DNA from: OMSK01 sp902492995
Lineage (GTDB): Bacteria > Bacillota_I > Bacilli_A > RF39 > UBA660
Reading direction: 5' to 3'
NCBI GenBank assembly: GCA_902492995.1
Contig: CABUNR010000003.1
Span: 3,550 to 67,549, forward strand
DNA length: 64,000 nucleotides
Shown: positions 16,410 to 23,725 of the stretch, in pieces
Position numbering within the stretch: the stretch's first letter is position 1
Layout: each line of letters starts with the position of its first letter
Notes under the pieces: model-generated
What the model was told of the DNA's origin: nothing
Databases searched by the model: none
The model's input: the letters and a program-made list of their open reading frames with translations, nothing else
Made by a program: the position numbers and the translations under genes

Positions 16410-16433
16410 AATCTTAGAATGTCATTTTTTCAT

Positions 16434-16486
16434 AAAAAAAGTAAGGTTTGTAAGCTTTAAATTTGGAAACTATAAAGCAACCTTAC
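16434..16486 (-). terminator. Terminator-like hairpin right of the IS
   Basis: On the minus strand GTAAGGTTGCTTTA pairs with TAAAGC...AACCTTAC (arms 16479-16486 with 16441-16448 and 16473-16478 with 16454-16459) and is followed by T7. The IS110 inserted just downstream of its T run. Confidence 0.55.
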
Positions 16487-16511
16487 ATATTTATTATAAT
16501 ATATTTTCATA

Positions 16512-16577
16512 AAAATAAAAAGACTATTAACAAAATTTATTTGTCAACAGTCTGAAACTCACTAATAAGTGAGTTTT
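16512..16577 (-). terminator. Double terminator after dnaE
   Basis: Two consecutive minus-strand hairpins: AAACTCAC-TTATT-AGTGAGTTT (16555-16575) overlapping the stop, then GACTGTTGAC/GTTAATAGTC followed by TTTTTATTTTT. Confidence 0.75.
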
Positions 16578-19458
16578 AATTTATTATTTCATTTAAAATT
16601 AATTGATATTTATCAAATCTTTTTTCTACTTTACATTTTATAACAATTATATCTCCTACTTTTAAATTTGGATATTTTTTTAATACTTTAGGGAATACAA
16701 CAAGTTCTGCTTGCTCAAATTCATCACTACAATCAATAAAACACATTTCTTCTTTATTTTTTGTTTCTATTTTTTTTATTTTATCTATCATAACGGCTGT
16801 TTCAATTATTCTATTGAAATAATTTTTTATTTCATTTAAATCTACTATATTTTTATATTTTGCTTTATATTCAGTTACAGGATGATTACTTAAATAAAAT
16901 CCTATTTTATTAAATGATCTTTCAATTAGTTCTAATTCACTATATTCACTATATTCTATTAAATTTGGTTTTATAGCATATTCTCCTAATTCTTTATACA
17001 AATCTGTATAATTTATAATTAAATCTAAATTTTCTATTAATGTTTTATGATTTATATTAAATGAATCAAAACATCCTACATCTATTAATGTTATAATTAC
17101 TTCTTTATTTACTTTTTTATCATATACTCTATCTACAAAATCAAATATATCGATGTATTTTTTTTCTTTTCTTGTTTCTACTATTTTTTTTATTATATTT
17201 TCTCCTACTTCCTTTATACAAGAAAATGGGAAACGAAGACCATCCTCTTCTATTTTATAATATTTTTCACTTTTATTAATATCAGGATTTAGTATTTTTA
17301 TATCGTTCATTTTAGCTTCATATATATAGTCTTTTGTTATAATAGTTCCTATTACATTATCAAGTAAATTTTTCATGAAATATTTTTTATAATTTGCTTT
17401 TAAATAAGCCATTTTATATGAAATCATTGAATATGCTACTGAATGAGATCTATTAAATCCATATGATGCAAATTTTAAAATCATTGAAAATATTTCATTT
17501 GCTGTTTTTTCATCATATCCATTTTTTATACAACCATTTATAAATTTTAATTTTTCATTCAGTAAAACATCTTCCTTTTTTTTACTCATAGCTCTTCTAA
17601 GTAAATCTGCTTCTTGCATAGTATATGAAGCCATTACATTTGATATTTTCATTATTTGTTCTTGATATATAATAATTCCATATGTTGATTTTAAAATCTT
17701 TTCTATTTTTTCATCTATATATTCTATCTTTTCTAAGTTATTTTTTCTTCTTATGAAGTTATCTATATTTGCCATTGGTCCTGGTCTATAAAGAGCTAAC
17801 GCATTTGATAAATCTTCTATATTATCTGGTTTTAATTTTTTTAAGAATTTTTTCATTCCTTCTGATTCAAATTGAAATATTCCTGTTGTATTTCCTTCTT
17901 TAAATATTTCATATGTTTTAGAATCATTTAAAGGTATTTTATTAAAATCTACACTTATATTATCTTTTTTTAAATCTTCTAAAATGTTTGTTATTATTGT
18001 TAAATTTTTAAGTGCTAAAAAGTCCATTTTTAGTAGTCCTATATCTTCAAGATAATTACTTGTAAAACATGTCATATACATATTTTCATGTTTTATAATT
18101 GGTAATACTGTATCAAGGTCTTTATTTGATATTACTATACCTGCTGGATGTATACTTGTATGTCTTTTTAATCCTTCTAATTTTAATGCTACTTTTACCA
18201 ATTCATTAATATTTTTATTAGTGTCTATTATATTTTGAATTTTTGGATTTTTTATATTTTCTTTTAAACTTATTTTTGAATCAATTAGTTTAGTAAATGA
18301 ATCTAATTCTTTTATATCAATATTCATTACTCTTCCAACATCTCTAATTGCCTGACGTGCTGCAAGTGTTCCAAATGTCACTATAGTTGCTACTTTTTTT
18401 ATACCATATTTTTCTACACAATAGTTTATCACTTCTTCTCTTCTATTGTATTCAAAATCTATGTCTATATCTGGCATTGTTATTCTATCTTTATTTAAAA
18501 ATCTTTCAAATAATAAATTATATTTTATTGGATCTATTTCGGTTATTTCAAGTACATATGCTACTAAACTTCCTGCAGCACTTCCTCTTCCTGGTCCAAC
18601 CAATATATTTTGTTTTTTTGCATATTTAACATAATCCATTACTACCAAAAAGTAATTACAAAAGCCCATTTCTTTTATTACTTCTAGTTCATATTTTATT
18701 CTTTCTATATATATTAAACTTACTTTTTCTCCAAATCTTTTTTTGAGCCCTATTCTACACATTTCTTTTAAATATGTATAATCTGTATAATTTTCTTCTA
18801 CCTTATATATTGGTAATAAATCTTTTCTTTTTTCTAATACTATATTTACGCTATCATATATTTTTTTATAGTTTTCTAAATTTTCTTTTATTTCTAAATT
18901 AAGATAATTATATTCTTCTACATTTACTTCATTAATTGTTACACCATTTTTTATTCCTTTTAAATATAAATAATATATTTTATCGTTTTTGTTTAAATAA
19001 AGTATTTCATTTAAATAAATTTTATTAGTATATTTTATATTATTAAATTCATTTATATTTTTATATCCAATAAAGATATCTTTAAATATTTCACTTAAAT
19101 TTGAATATAATTCTAACGAATTATATGGTAATATACATATTAAATCATTATTATATTTTTTTATTAATTCTATATTTTTTCCTTCTTCATTTATTTTTAT
19201 TAAATTTTTATATCCATTTATATTTTTGGCATATAAAATTATTTTTAATTTATTTATTTCTATTTCTAATCCTATTATAGGCTTTATATTATTTTTAGTG
19301 CATTCTAAATAAAATTCATATGCACCATATAGATTATTATCTGTTATAGTTAATGCTTTTATATTGTTTGCTTTAGCAAATTCTACTAACTCTTTAATTT
19401 TAATTGTACTATCTAAAAGAGAATATTCTGTTTTTATATATAATGGAATATAAAACAT
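16576..19458 (-). CDS. dnaE: DNA polymerase III alpha subunit DnaE
   Basis: The 960-aa product is the Firmicute DnaE-type replicative polymerase, which extends RNA primers and works with PolC. It has an N-terminal PHP domain (residues 1-210), the palm with GPGRGSAAGSLVAYVLEIT and the catalytic aspartates in MPDIDIDFE (near 330), the finger block with ALYRPGPMANID, a helix-hairpin-helix region with MSYKMAYLKANY-like FASYGFNRSHSVAYS, and an OB fold at the C-end (about 850-955). The PHP metal motifs are degenerate (IKTEYSLLD for the usual VHTEYSLLD; TDNN for TDHG), so PHP exonuclease activity is unlikely. ATG 19458 follows AGGATG. Confidence 0.95.
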   Translation of the reverse strand: MFYIPLYIKTEYSLLDSTIKIKELVEFAKANNIKALTITDNNLYGAYEFYLECTKNNIKPIIGLEIEINKLKIILYAKNINGYKNLIKINEEGKNIELIKKYNNDLICILPYNSLELYSNLSEIFKDIFIGYKNINEFNNIKYTNKIYLNEILYLNKNDKIYYLYLKGIKNGVTINEVNVEEYNYLNLEIKENLENYKKIYDSVNIVLEKRKDLLPIYKVEENYTDYTYLKEMCRIGLKKRFGEKVSLIYIERIKYELEVIKEMGFCNYFLVVMDYVKYAKKQNILVGPGRGSAAGSLVAYVLEITEIDPIKYNLLFERFLNKDRITMPDIDIDFEYNRREEVINYCVEKYGIKKVATIVTFGTLAARQAIRDVGRVMNIDIKELDSFTKLIDSKISLKENIKNPKIQNIIDTNKNINELVKVALKLEGLKRHTSIHPAGIVISNKDLDTVLPIIKHENMYMTCFTSNYLEDIGLLKMDFLALKNLTIITNILEDLKKDNISVDFNKIPLNDSKTYEIFKEGNTTGIFQFESEGMKKFLKKLKPDNIEDLSNALALYRPGPMANIDNFIRRKNNLEKIEYIDEKIEKILKSTYGIIIYQEQIMKISNVMASYTMQEADLLRRAMSKKKEDVLLNEKLKFINGCIKNGYDEKTANEIFSMILKFASYGFNRSHSVAYSMISYKMAYLKANYKKYFMKNLLDNVIGTIITKDYIYEAKMNDIKILNPDINKSEKYYKIEEDGLRFPFSCIKEVGENIIKKIVETRKEKKYIDIFDFVDRVYDKKVNKEVIITLIDVGCFDSFNINHKTLIENLDLIINYTDLYKELGEYAIKPNLIEYSEYSELELIERSFNKIGFYLSNHPVTEYKAKYKNIVDLNEIKNYFNRIIETAVMIDKIKKIETKNKEEMCFIDCSDEFEQAELVVFPKVLKKYPNLKVGDIIVIKCKVEKRFDKYQLILNEIIN

Positions 19459-19534
19459 AACTATCACATCCTTATCTTTATTTTACTATAAATTGTTATT
19501 ATTAACAATTGTTTTTATTTATATTATTTTAAAG

Positions 19535-19558
19535 AAAAAAGTCTATTTCTAGACTTTT
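19535..19558 (-). terminator. Terminator of 19557 gene
   Basis: AAAAGTCTAGAAATAGACTTTTTTC on the minus strand, overlapping the stop codon. Confidence 0.7.
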
Positions 19559-20411
19559 ACATTTTTTCAAATTTTTGATATATATAATTTCCATCTATTA
19601 GTTTAAATGTAAATTTATATGTTGTAAATTTATCTAAGTTTTGTTTGATATAATTTGTTGTTAAAAAATTCCTATCACTATTAGATTTTTTTGTAACAGG
19701 CGTTGGTAATTTATCAATATTTAACTGTTCATTAGAAATTGTTGCTTTTGCATAATCATAAATTGCTGAATCATCATCATCATCTATATATACTTTTAAA
19801 TAAGTATATAATTCATCACCTTTTTTCTCTGCTTTATAAAGAAGATAACCTGTTGATATTTCTCTTCCATATCCGCTACCGAAAGCATCATAAACATATG
19901 CATCAATACTAGAAACATATTTATAAGTTCCAATTGTATCTGAAAGTTTTACATCTTTATTAAAAATTGTTTTTAAATTATTTTTTACCTTTATTGCTGG
20001 AATTCCATCAACATAATCACCATACTTATCTTTGAATTCTTCATATGATTCATATAATTTAAAGTTTTTAGCTATTTCTTCTGTATTTTTATACCTATTT
20101 GTATTTAAAGTAAATATAGCAATCTCTTGCATAAAATCTTCAGAAATATTATCTATGGTATAATTCTTATCCAATAATTCATAGTTAAGTAAATTATGGT
20201 ACATTAATCTATCTACTAGTATTTCATAATCTTCTTCATTTACTTCCATCAATTCATCTTTTTTATCTTCATTTTCTGTTATTTTATTATCATTAGTCTT
20301 ATCACTAGTATTATTTAATTTATCTATTACTATAATACTTGCTAAACCTATTACTACTAATACTAAAAATACAACTAATATTATTAACCCCTTATTATTT
20401 TTCTTTTCCAT
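19557..20411 (-). CDS. Membrane-anchored extracytoplasmic protein of unknown function
   Basis: This 284-aa protein has a single N-terminal anchor (LIILVVFLVLVVIGLASIIV, residues 9-28), an Asn/Lys/Asp/Glu linker, and a soluble domain (about 55-284) predicted outside. The domain is not recognised. It contains GYGREISTGYLLYKAEKKGD and a C-terminal YKFTFKLIDGNYIYQKFEK strand pair that resembles small beta-rich periplasmic domains. The site AAAGGGCG precedes the ATG. It lies alone between dnaE and a DUF5684 gene, each with its own terminator. Confidence 0.6.
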   Translation of the reverse strand: MEKKNNKGLIILVVFLVLVVIGLASIIVIDKLNNTSDKTNDNKITENEDKKDELMEVNEEDYEILVDRLMYHNLLNYELLDKNYTIDNISEDFMQEIAIFTLNTNRYKNTEEIAKNFKLYESYEEFKDKYGDYVDGIPAIKVKNNLKTIFNKDVKLSDTIGTYKYVSSIDAYVYDAFGSGYGREISTGYLLYKAEKKGDELYTYLKVYIDDDDDSAIYDYAKATISNEQLNIDKLPTPVTKKSNSDRNFLTTNYIKQNLDKFTTYKFTFKLIDGNYIYQKFEKM

Positions 20412-20528
20412 ATATACGCCCTTTCTATATTAATAGTATACTTATATATTTTCTTTGTCAATTTATATTTTGTTTATTTATATTTCTTTACACTTTTAGA
20501 CTATATAATATATATTGAATCTTAATAT

Positions 20529-20559
20529 AAAAAGTAATAGCGATATGTCTATTACTTTA
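20529..20559 (-). terminator. Terminator of DUF5684 gene
   Basis: AAAGTAATAG-ACATATCG-CTATTACTTTTTATA on the minus strand. Confidence 0.75.
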
Positions 20560-21091
20560 TTTCATTTCCACATGTAGGACAATATTTTACATCATTATTG
20601 ATTTGAGTTCCACAAACGGAACAACATTTATTACTTATATTTACATTATTATTAGTATTATTTATATCGTTATCTTTTATAATACCATTCTTACTTACTT
20701 GTACTGAATCATCATATATATAATCTTTAGAGAACGCTAATATTAAATATAAAATAGTTGGTAATAATGTCATTAAGATTGCAAAACCTGTATTCTTATG
20801 AAATTTTTTAGCGATGTTGTAATTGCATTGAAATGTTACAAACAATGTTACTAAGCTTATTATTACTGTCATATTTTTTGTATTAGACAATAATATTGAT
20901 GGTAATAGTACTATTAAGAACCACCACCAATTTAGCTTAGCTATTTCAACTATTTTTATCCATGATGCATAAAAAGGCATTATTGATTTCCAATCTTTTC
21001 TTCCACATTTTTTGTATAGCTTCCAACTTGCTATTATTTGTGCGATACCTATTATTAGGCTATTATAATAATTATTACTGCAAATCCCCAT
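20552..21091 (-). CDS. DUF5684-like membrane protein with C-terminal zinc ribbon
   Basis: The 179-aa frame has three hydrophobic segments with the DUF5684 signature SWKLYKKCGRKDWKSIMPFY near the N-terminus and a C-terminal zinc ribbon (CSVCGT and CPTCGNEIK). DUF5684 proteins are small membrane proteins of unknown role, sometimes next to signal peptidase. The start is doubtful: ATG 21091 has no Shine-Dalgarno. A neighbouring frame just upstream encodes a hydrophobic stretch (YFFTVAWGFAVIIIIIA) that would complete the first helix, so the 5' end may be frameshifted. On that view the real gene starts near 21170. Confidence 0.65.
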   Translation of the reverse strand: MGICSNNYYNSLIIGIAQIIASWKLYKKCGRKDWKSIMPFYASWIKIVEIAKLNWWWFLIVLLPSILLSNTKNMTVIISLVTLFVTFQCNYNIAKKFHKNTGFAILMTLLPTILYLILAFSKDYIYDDSVQVSKNGIIKDNDINNTNNNVNISNKCCSVCGTQINNDVKYCPTCGNEIK

Positions 21092-21288
21092 GCTACTGTA
21101 AAAAAATATCTGTTTGTTTTGTTGTCAGTTTTTCCTTCACCATTACTCCATTTCTTCCTATCATATATAGTACAGCATAGAAGTCATATATTTCAAAAAA
21201 TATTTTAAAGAAAAAAATTTTTTTAACTTTTTCTTTATAACATTTTTACAGAAATTTCATAATTTTGTAACAATTTACTCATAAACAT

Positions 21289-21317
21289 TTGACTTATTTC
21301 TTAAAATATAGTAAAAT
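21289..21317 (+). promoter_or_regulatory. Promoter of rpmB
   Basis: TTGACT (21289-21294), 17-nt spacer, TAAAAT (21312-21317). Confidence 0.65.
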
Positions 21318-21359
21318 TATAAAGCATGGAACAAAAAATCTATATATAGGAGGTAAATT

Positions 21360-21572
21360 ATGGCTAGAAAAGCAACTGAAAAAAAACCTTTATTTGGTAA
21401 TAGAAGATCACATTCTCTTAGAGCTACTAAACATGCTCAAAAACTTAATTTACAACAAGTAACTCTTGAAAATGGGCAAAAAGTTAGATTAACTGCTAGG
21501 GAAATTAGAAATTTAAAAAAAGCAAGCAATAGTGTAGATAACGAAGTTATAGATACTGAAGTTGCTGCATAA
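21360..21572 (+). CDS. rpmB: Large ribosomal subunit protein bL28
   Basis: A 70-aa basic protein matching L28: PLFGNRRSHSLRATKHAQK corresponds to the family block (F/T)GNxxSHSxxxTKR, followed by LNLQQVTLENGQKVRLTARE and IRNLKK. It belongs to the 50S subunit. The Cys motif found in some L28 (CxxC) is absent, so this is the zinc-free form. A strong AGGAGG lies 7 nt upstream of the ATG. The gene has its own promoter and terminator, as commonly found for rpmB in Firmicutes. Confidence 0.92.
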   Translation: MARKATEKKPLFGNRRSHSLRATKHAQKLNLQQVTLENGQKVRLTAREIRNLKKASNSVDNEVIDTEVAA

Positions 21573-21573
21573 T

Positions 21574-21598
21574 AAAAGACTAGTTCTTTTTTTTTTGC
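21574..21598 (+). terminator. Terminator of rpmB
   Basis: AAAAGACTAGTTCTTTT followed by a run of T. Confidence 0.65.
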
Positions 21599-21625
21599 TT
21601 TTTCATAATATATATTAGTGATGTT

Positions 21626-22264
21626 ATGAAGAAGTATGTTTTAATTATTGTTTTTATCTTACTATCTACTGGATGTAAAGATAAATTTTATGAAAATATT
21701 AAAGATATTAAAAATCCAAATGATATATTAGTTTTAGTGAATAAAAATAATAAATTACCCAATGATTTTATTCCAAATGATTTAGTAAAATTAGATTTAA
21801 AATATTCAAATAATGAAAAATATTTAAAAGAAGAAGTAGCAAATGCTTTTTATAAACTAAGTTCTGATGCTAAATTAAAAGGCTTTAGAATTATTGCCTC
21901 ATCTGCTTATAGAAGCTATACTTATCAAGAAGAATTATTTAATTATTATGTTAGTGAAAAAGGAATGGATTATGCATTAAATTGTAGTGCTAAACCTGGA
22001 CATTCTGAACATCAAACAGGTCTTGCTGTTGATGTTGAAGGTTCAAATTTTGATTATGACCTATTTGAAGAATCTAAGGAATTTGATTGGATGAAAAATA
22101 ATGCTCATAAATATGGTTTTATATTAAGATATCCTAAAGGTAAAGAAAAAATTACTGGTTTTAAATATGAACCCTGGCATTATAGATATGTTGGTACTAA
22201 AGATGCAAAATATATCTATAAACATAATTTAACCTTAGAAGAATATCTTAGTATTGCAAAATAA
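21626..22264 (+). CDS. Lipoprotein D-Ala-D-Ala carboxypeptidase, M15B (VanY-type)
   Basis: The 212-aa product begins with a lipoprotein signal (VLIIVFILLSTGC, lipobox LSTGC, residues 5-16), so it is predicted to be anchored on the outer face by a lipid-modified Cys. The M15B peptidase domain (about 50-210) shows ASSAYRSYTYQEELF, GHSEHQTGLAVDVEG with zinc ligands, and EPWHYRYVG. It is paralogous to the gene at 1417, which has a transmembrane anchor instead. Role: trimming stem peptides of peptidoglycan. It is followed 33 nt later by an unrelated small gene with its own extended -10 promoter. Confidence 0.9.
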   Translation: MKKYVLIIVFILLSTGCKDKFYENIKDIKNPNDILVLVNKNNKLPNDFIPNDLVKLDLKYSNNEKYLKEEVANAFYKLSSDAKLKGFRIIASSAYRSYTYQEELFNYYVSEKGMDYALNCSAKPGHSEHQTGLAVDVEGSNFDYDLFEESKEFDWMKNNAHKYGFILRYPKGKEKITGFKYEPWHYRYVGTKDAKYIYKHNLTLEEYLSIAK

Positions 22265-22273
22265 AAAAATTAT

Positions 22274-22281
22274 GCTATAAT
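22274..22281 (+). promoter_or_regulatory. Extended -10 promoter, very short leader
   Basis: ATGC-TATAAT (TATAAT at 22276-22281); the ATG of the next gene follows 16 nt later. No convincing -35 is seen. Confidence 0.5.
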
Positions 22282-22297
22282 AAGCTTCGGTGATTTT

Positions 22298-22825
22298 ATG
22301 AGAGATATTATTTATACTGATATTCAAACATGTATAAAAAATGGAATTGATATAAAAGATATTTTAAACAATATAAAAGAAATCATGAAAATAGAATATC
22401 CTGATTATATTGATTGGTTTAATAATAAAGTTATACCTGGTATATACACTAATGAAAGAAATATTATATTAATATATAAAAATAATAATTTAATTGGATT
22501 TGTTAATTTAAAGAAAACAAAAAAAGAAAGAAAATTATCAAATCTATATATTAAAAGTAAAATTTCATATAATAAATATTTTAATGATTTAATTAATTTA
22601 TCAATGAATTGGTTAGAAACAGATGAACCAACATTAATAATATCAGAAAAAGAATTTAATAAATGTGCATATTCTATTTTAAATAATAATTGGAATTCTA
22701 CTAATATTATTAAAAAGAATGACTCTATTTATTATATTTTCAATGGAAATGATGAATTTTATTATATAAAAAAATCACTTACTAAGAAGCGTAAAAAAGA
22801 CATCTATAAAAAAGAAAATAATTAA
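22298..22825 (+). CDS. Putative GNAT-fold protein of unknown specificity
   Basis: A 175-aa protein with a GNAT-like pattern: a helical N-terminus, an Arg-rich NERNIILIYKNNNLIGFVNL strand pair typical of GNAT beta-4, and a later EPTLIISEKEFNKCAYSIL stretch. The acetyl-CoA binding loop is not clear and the tail is strongly basic (KKSLTKKRKKDIYKK). The assignment is tentative; it could be a degenerate acetyltransferase. GGTGAT site before ATG 22298. Its 3' end overlaps the convergent membrane gene by about 50 nt. Confidence 0.5.
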   Translation: MRDIIYTDIQTCIKNGIDIKDILNNIKEIMKIEYPDYIDWFNNKVIPGIYTNERNIILIYKNNNLIGFVNLKKTKKERKLSNLYIKSKISYNKYFNDLINLSMNWLETDEPTLIISEKEFNKCAYSILNNNWNSTNIIKKNDSIYYIFNGNDEFYYIKKSLTKKRKKDIYKKENN

Positions 22826-23266
22826 TACCCATGTTACCTTTTTGGGTATTTTTTTTGCAATTTTATCGGTTGGTTTTTTTAATAAATAAATTAATATTAA
22901 TGAGATAACAGACCATAAAAGTCCCATTTCAAGAGAAACATATTTTCCTATATTATATTTATAATCAGTATAATCCCATAAGGTTTTATTAAATAAAAAT
23001 TTAATTATAATACCACCTATAAATTCTATAAAAGATAATAATAAAAAACCTGTTAAAAATATACATATAAATTTAAGTATTTTATGCATCTTTAATTTAC
23101 TAATATACTTATTATACAAATATATTATAAGTACACTTCCAACTCCATATATAGGTGTCCAAAAACCATATAAAATACCACCTTCGTATCCTGTAATTAA
23201 ATGAACAATATATTCTAAAATATATCCAACTATAGAATATATAAAAAAGATATTTATATAATACAT
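22775..23266 (-). CDS. CmpB-like membrane protein (putative ABC transporter type IV family)
   Basis: This 163-aa integral membrane protein has four to five hydrophobic helices. Motifs GILYGFWTPIYGVGSVLI and TLWDYTDYKYNIGKYVSLEMG with LLWSVISLILIYL match the PF06541-type family named putative ABC-transporter type IV (CmpB-like), whose function is not established. The first helix carries FFIYSIVGYILEYIV. Its C-terminus overlaps the 3' end of the convergent gene at 22298, and a terminator for that gene is embedded in its coding sequence (22824-22856). AGGTGAT site before the ATG. Confidence 0.75.
   Translation of the reverse strand: MYYINIFFIYSIVGYILEYIVHLITGYEGGILYGFWTPIYGVGSVLIIYLYNKYISKLKMHKILKFICIFLTGFLLLSFIEFIGGIIIKFLFNKTLWDYTDYKYNIGKYVSLEMGLLWSVISLILIYLLKKPTDKIAKKIPKKVTWVLIIFFFIDVFFTLLSK
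22824..22856 (+). terminator. Terminator embedded in convergent gene
   Basis: AATACCC-ATGTTACCTTTTT-GGGTATTTTTTTT; it starts at the stop of the plus gene and lies inside the minus-strand coding sequence. Confidence 0.65.
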
Positions 23267-23291
23267 ATTATCACCTATTTTTATATTGAAT

Positions 23292-23319
23292 AAAAAAAGA
23301 AGATTTATTCATCATCTTC
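23292..23319 (-). terminator. Terminator of rpoE
   Basis: GAAGATGATGAATAAATCTTC followed by T7 on the minus strand, overlapping the stop. Confidence 0.65.
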
Positions 23320-23712
23320 TTCATCTTCATCTATTATTGATAAGTCTTCTAAATCATCTTCTAGATCATCACTATCTATCATTTCATCAATTGTTTCTTC
23401 TTCTTCCTCTTCTACTTCTTCTTCTTCAGTTTCTTCTTCATCTTCATCTATTACAATTTCAACTGAATGATTATCTCTAATATCCCATTCATTGCTATCT
23501 AAAAGAACAAATCTTTTATCAATATTTAATGATGTATAATAATCTCCTATTTTTGATGCATATTCTGAATTACTGTAATCTAATAATTCACATATTTCTT
23601 TAAATAGTGATGGTGTATTCATAGGTTTTTTATTTTCTTTTAATATCATATAAGTTAAATCAGTAAGACTCATTAATTCTAGTTCTTCAATTGGCATATC
23701 TTTAATTTTCAT
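23305..23712 (-). CDS. rpoE: RNA polymerase delta subunit
   Basis: The 135-aa protein has an N-terminal HARE-HTH domain (residues 10-85, with MSLTDLTYMILKENKKPMNT and NKRFVLLDSNEWDIRD-like IDKRFVLLDSNEWDIRD) and an acidic disordered tail (Asp/Glu-rich, 90-135), the classic layout of the Gram-positive RNA polymerase delta factor. It modulates promoter selectivity and recycling. It lies just downstream of argS, in the order DUF1934-argS-rpoE typical for Bacilli. Strong AGGAGG-like site. Confidence 0.92.
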   Translation of the reverse strand: MKIKDMPIEELELMSLTDLTYMILKENKKPMNTPSLFKEICELLDYSNSEYASKIGDYYTSLNIDKRFVLLDSNEWDIRDNHSVEIVIDEDEEETEEEEVEEEEEETIDEMIDSDDLEDDLEDLSIIDEDEEDDE

Positions 23713-23725
23713 AAATTCCTCCTAA

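Larger units (their letters stand above)
14849..16424 (+). mobile_element. IS110-family insertion sequence with bridge RNA
   Basis: About 1.58 kb. It comprises a 250-nt non-coding left end, a DEDD transposase (frameshifted), and a 140-nt right end. The left boundary ATTATATCA/CGTATAAT (14848/14849) and right boundary AGAATG/TCATTTTTTC (16421/16422) share the trinucleotide TCA, which fits the duplicated core left by IS110 insertion. The intact target would have read ATTATATCATTTTTTC. There are no terminal inverted repeats, as expected. Boundaries are supported by guide-like matches in the left-end RNA and by a promoter formed when the ends are joined. Confidence 0.85.

Noticed and set aside
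23281..23480. Leu/His-rich plus-strand frame opposite rpoE
   Set aside because: It is the reverse of the Asp/Glu-rich tail of the delta subunit.
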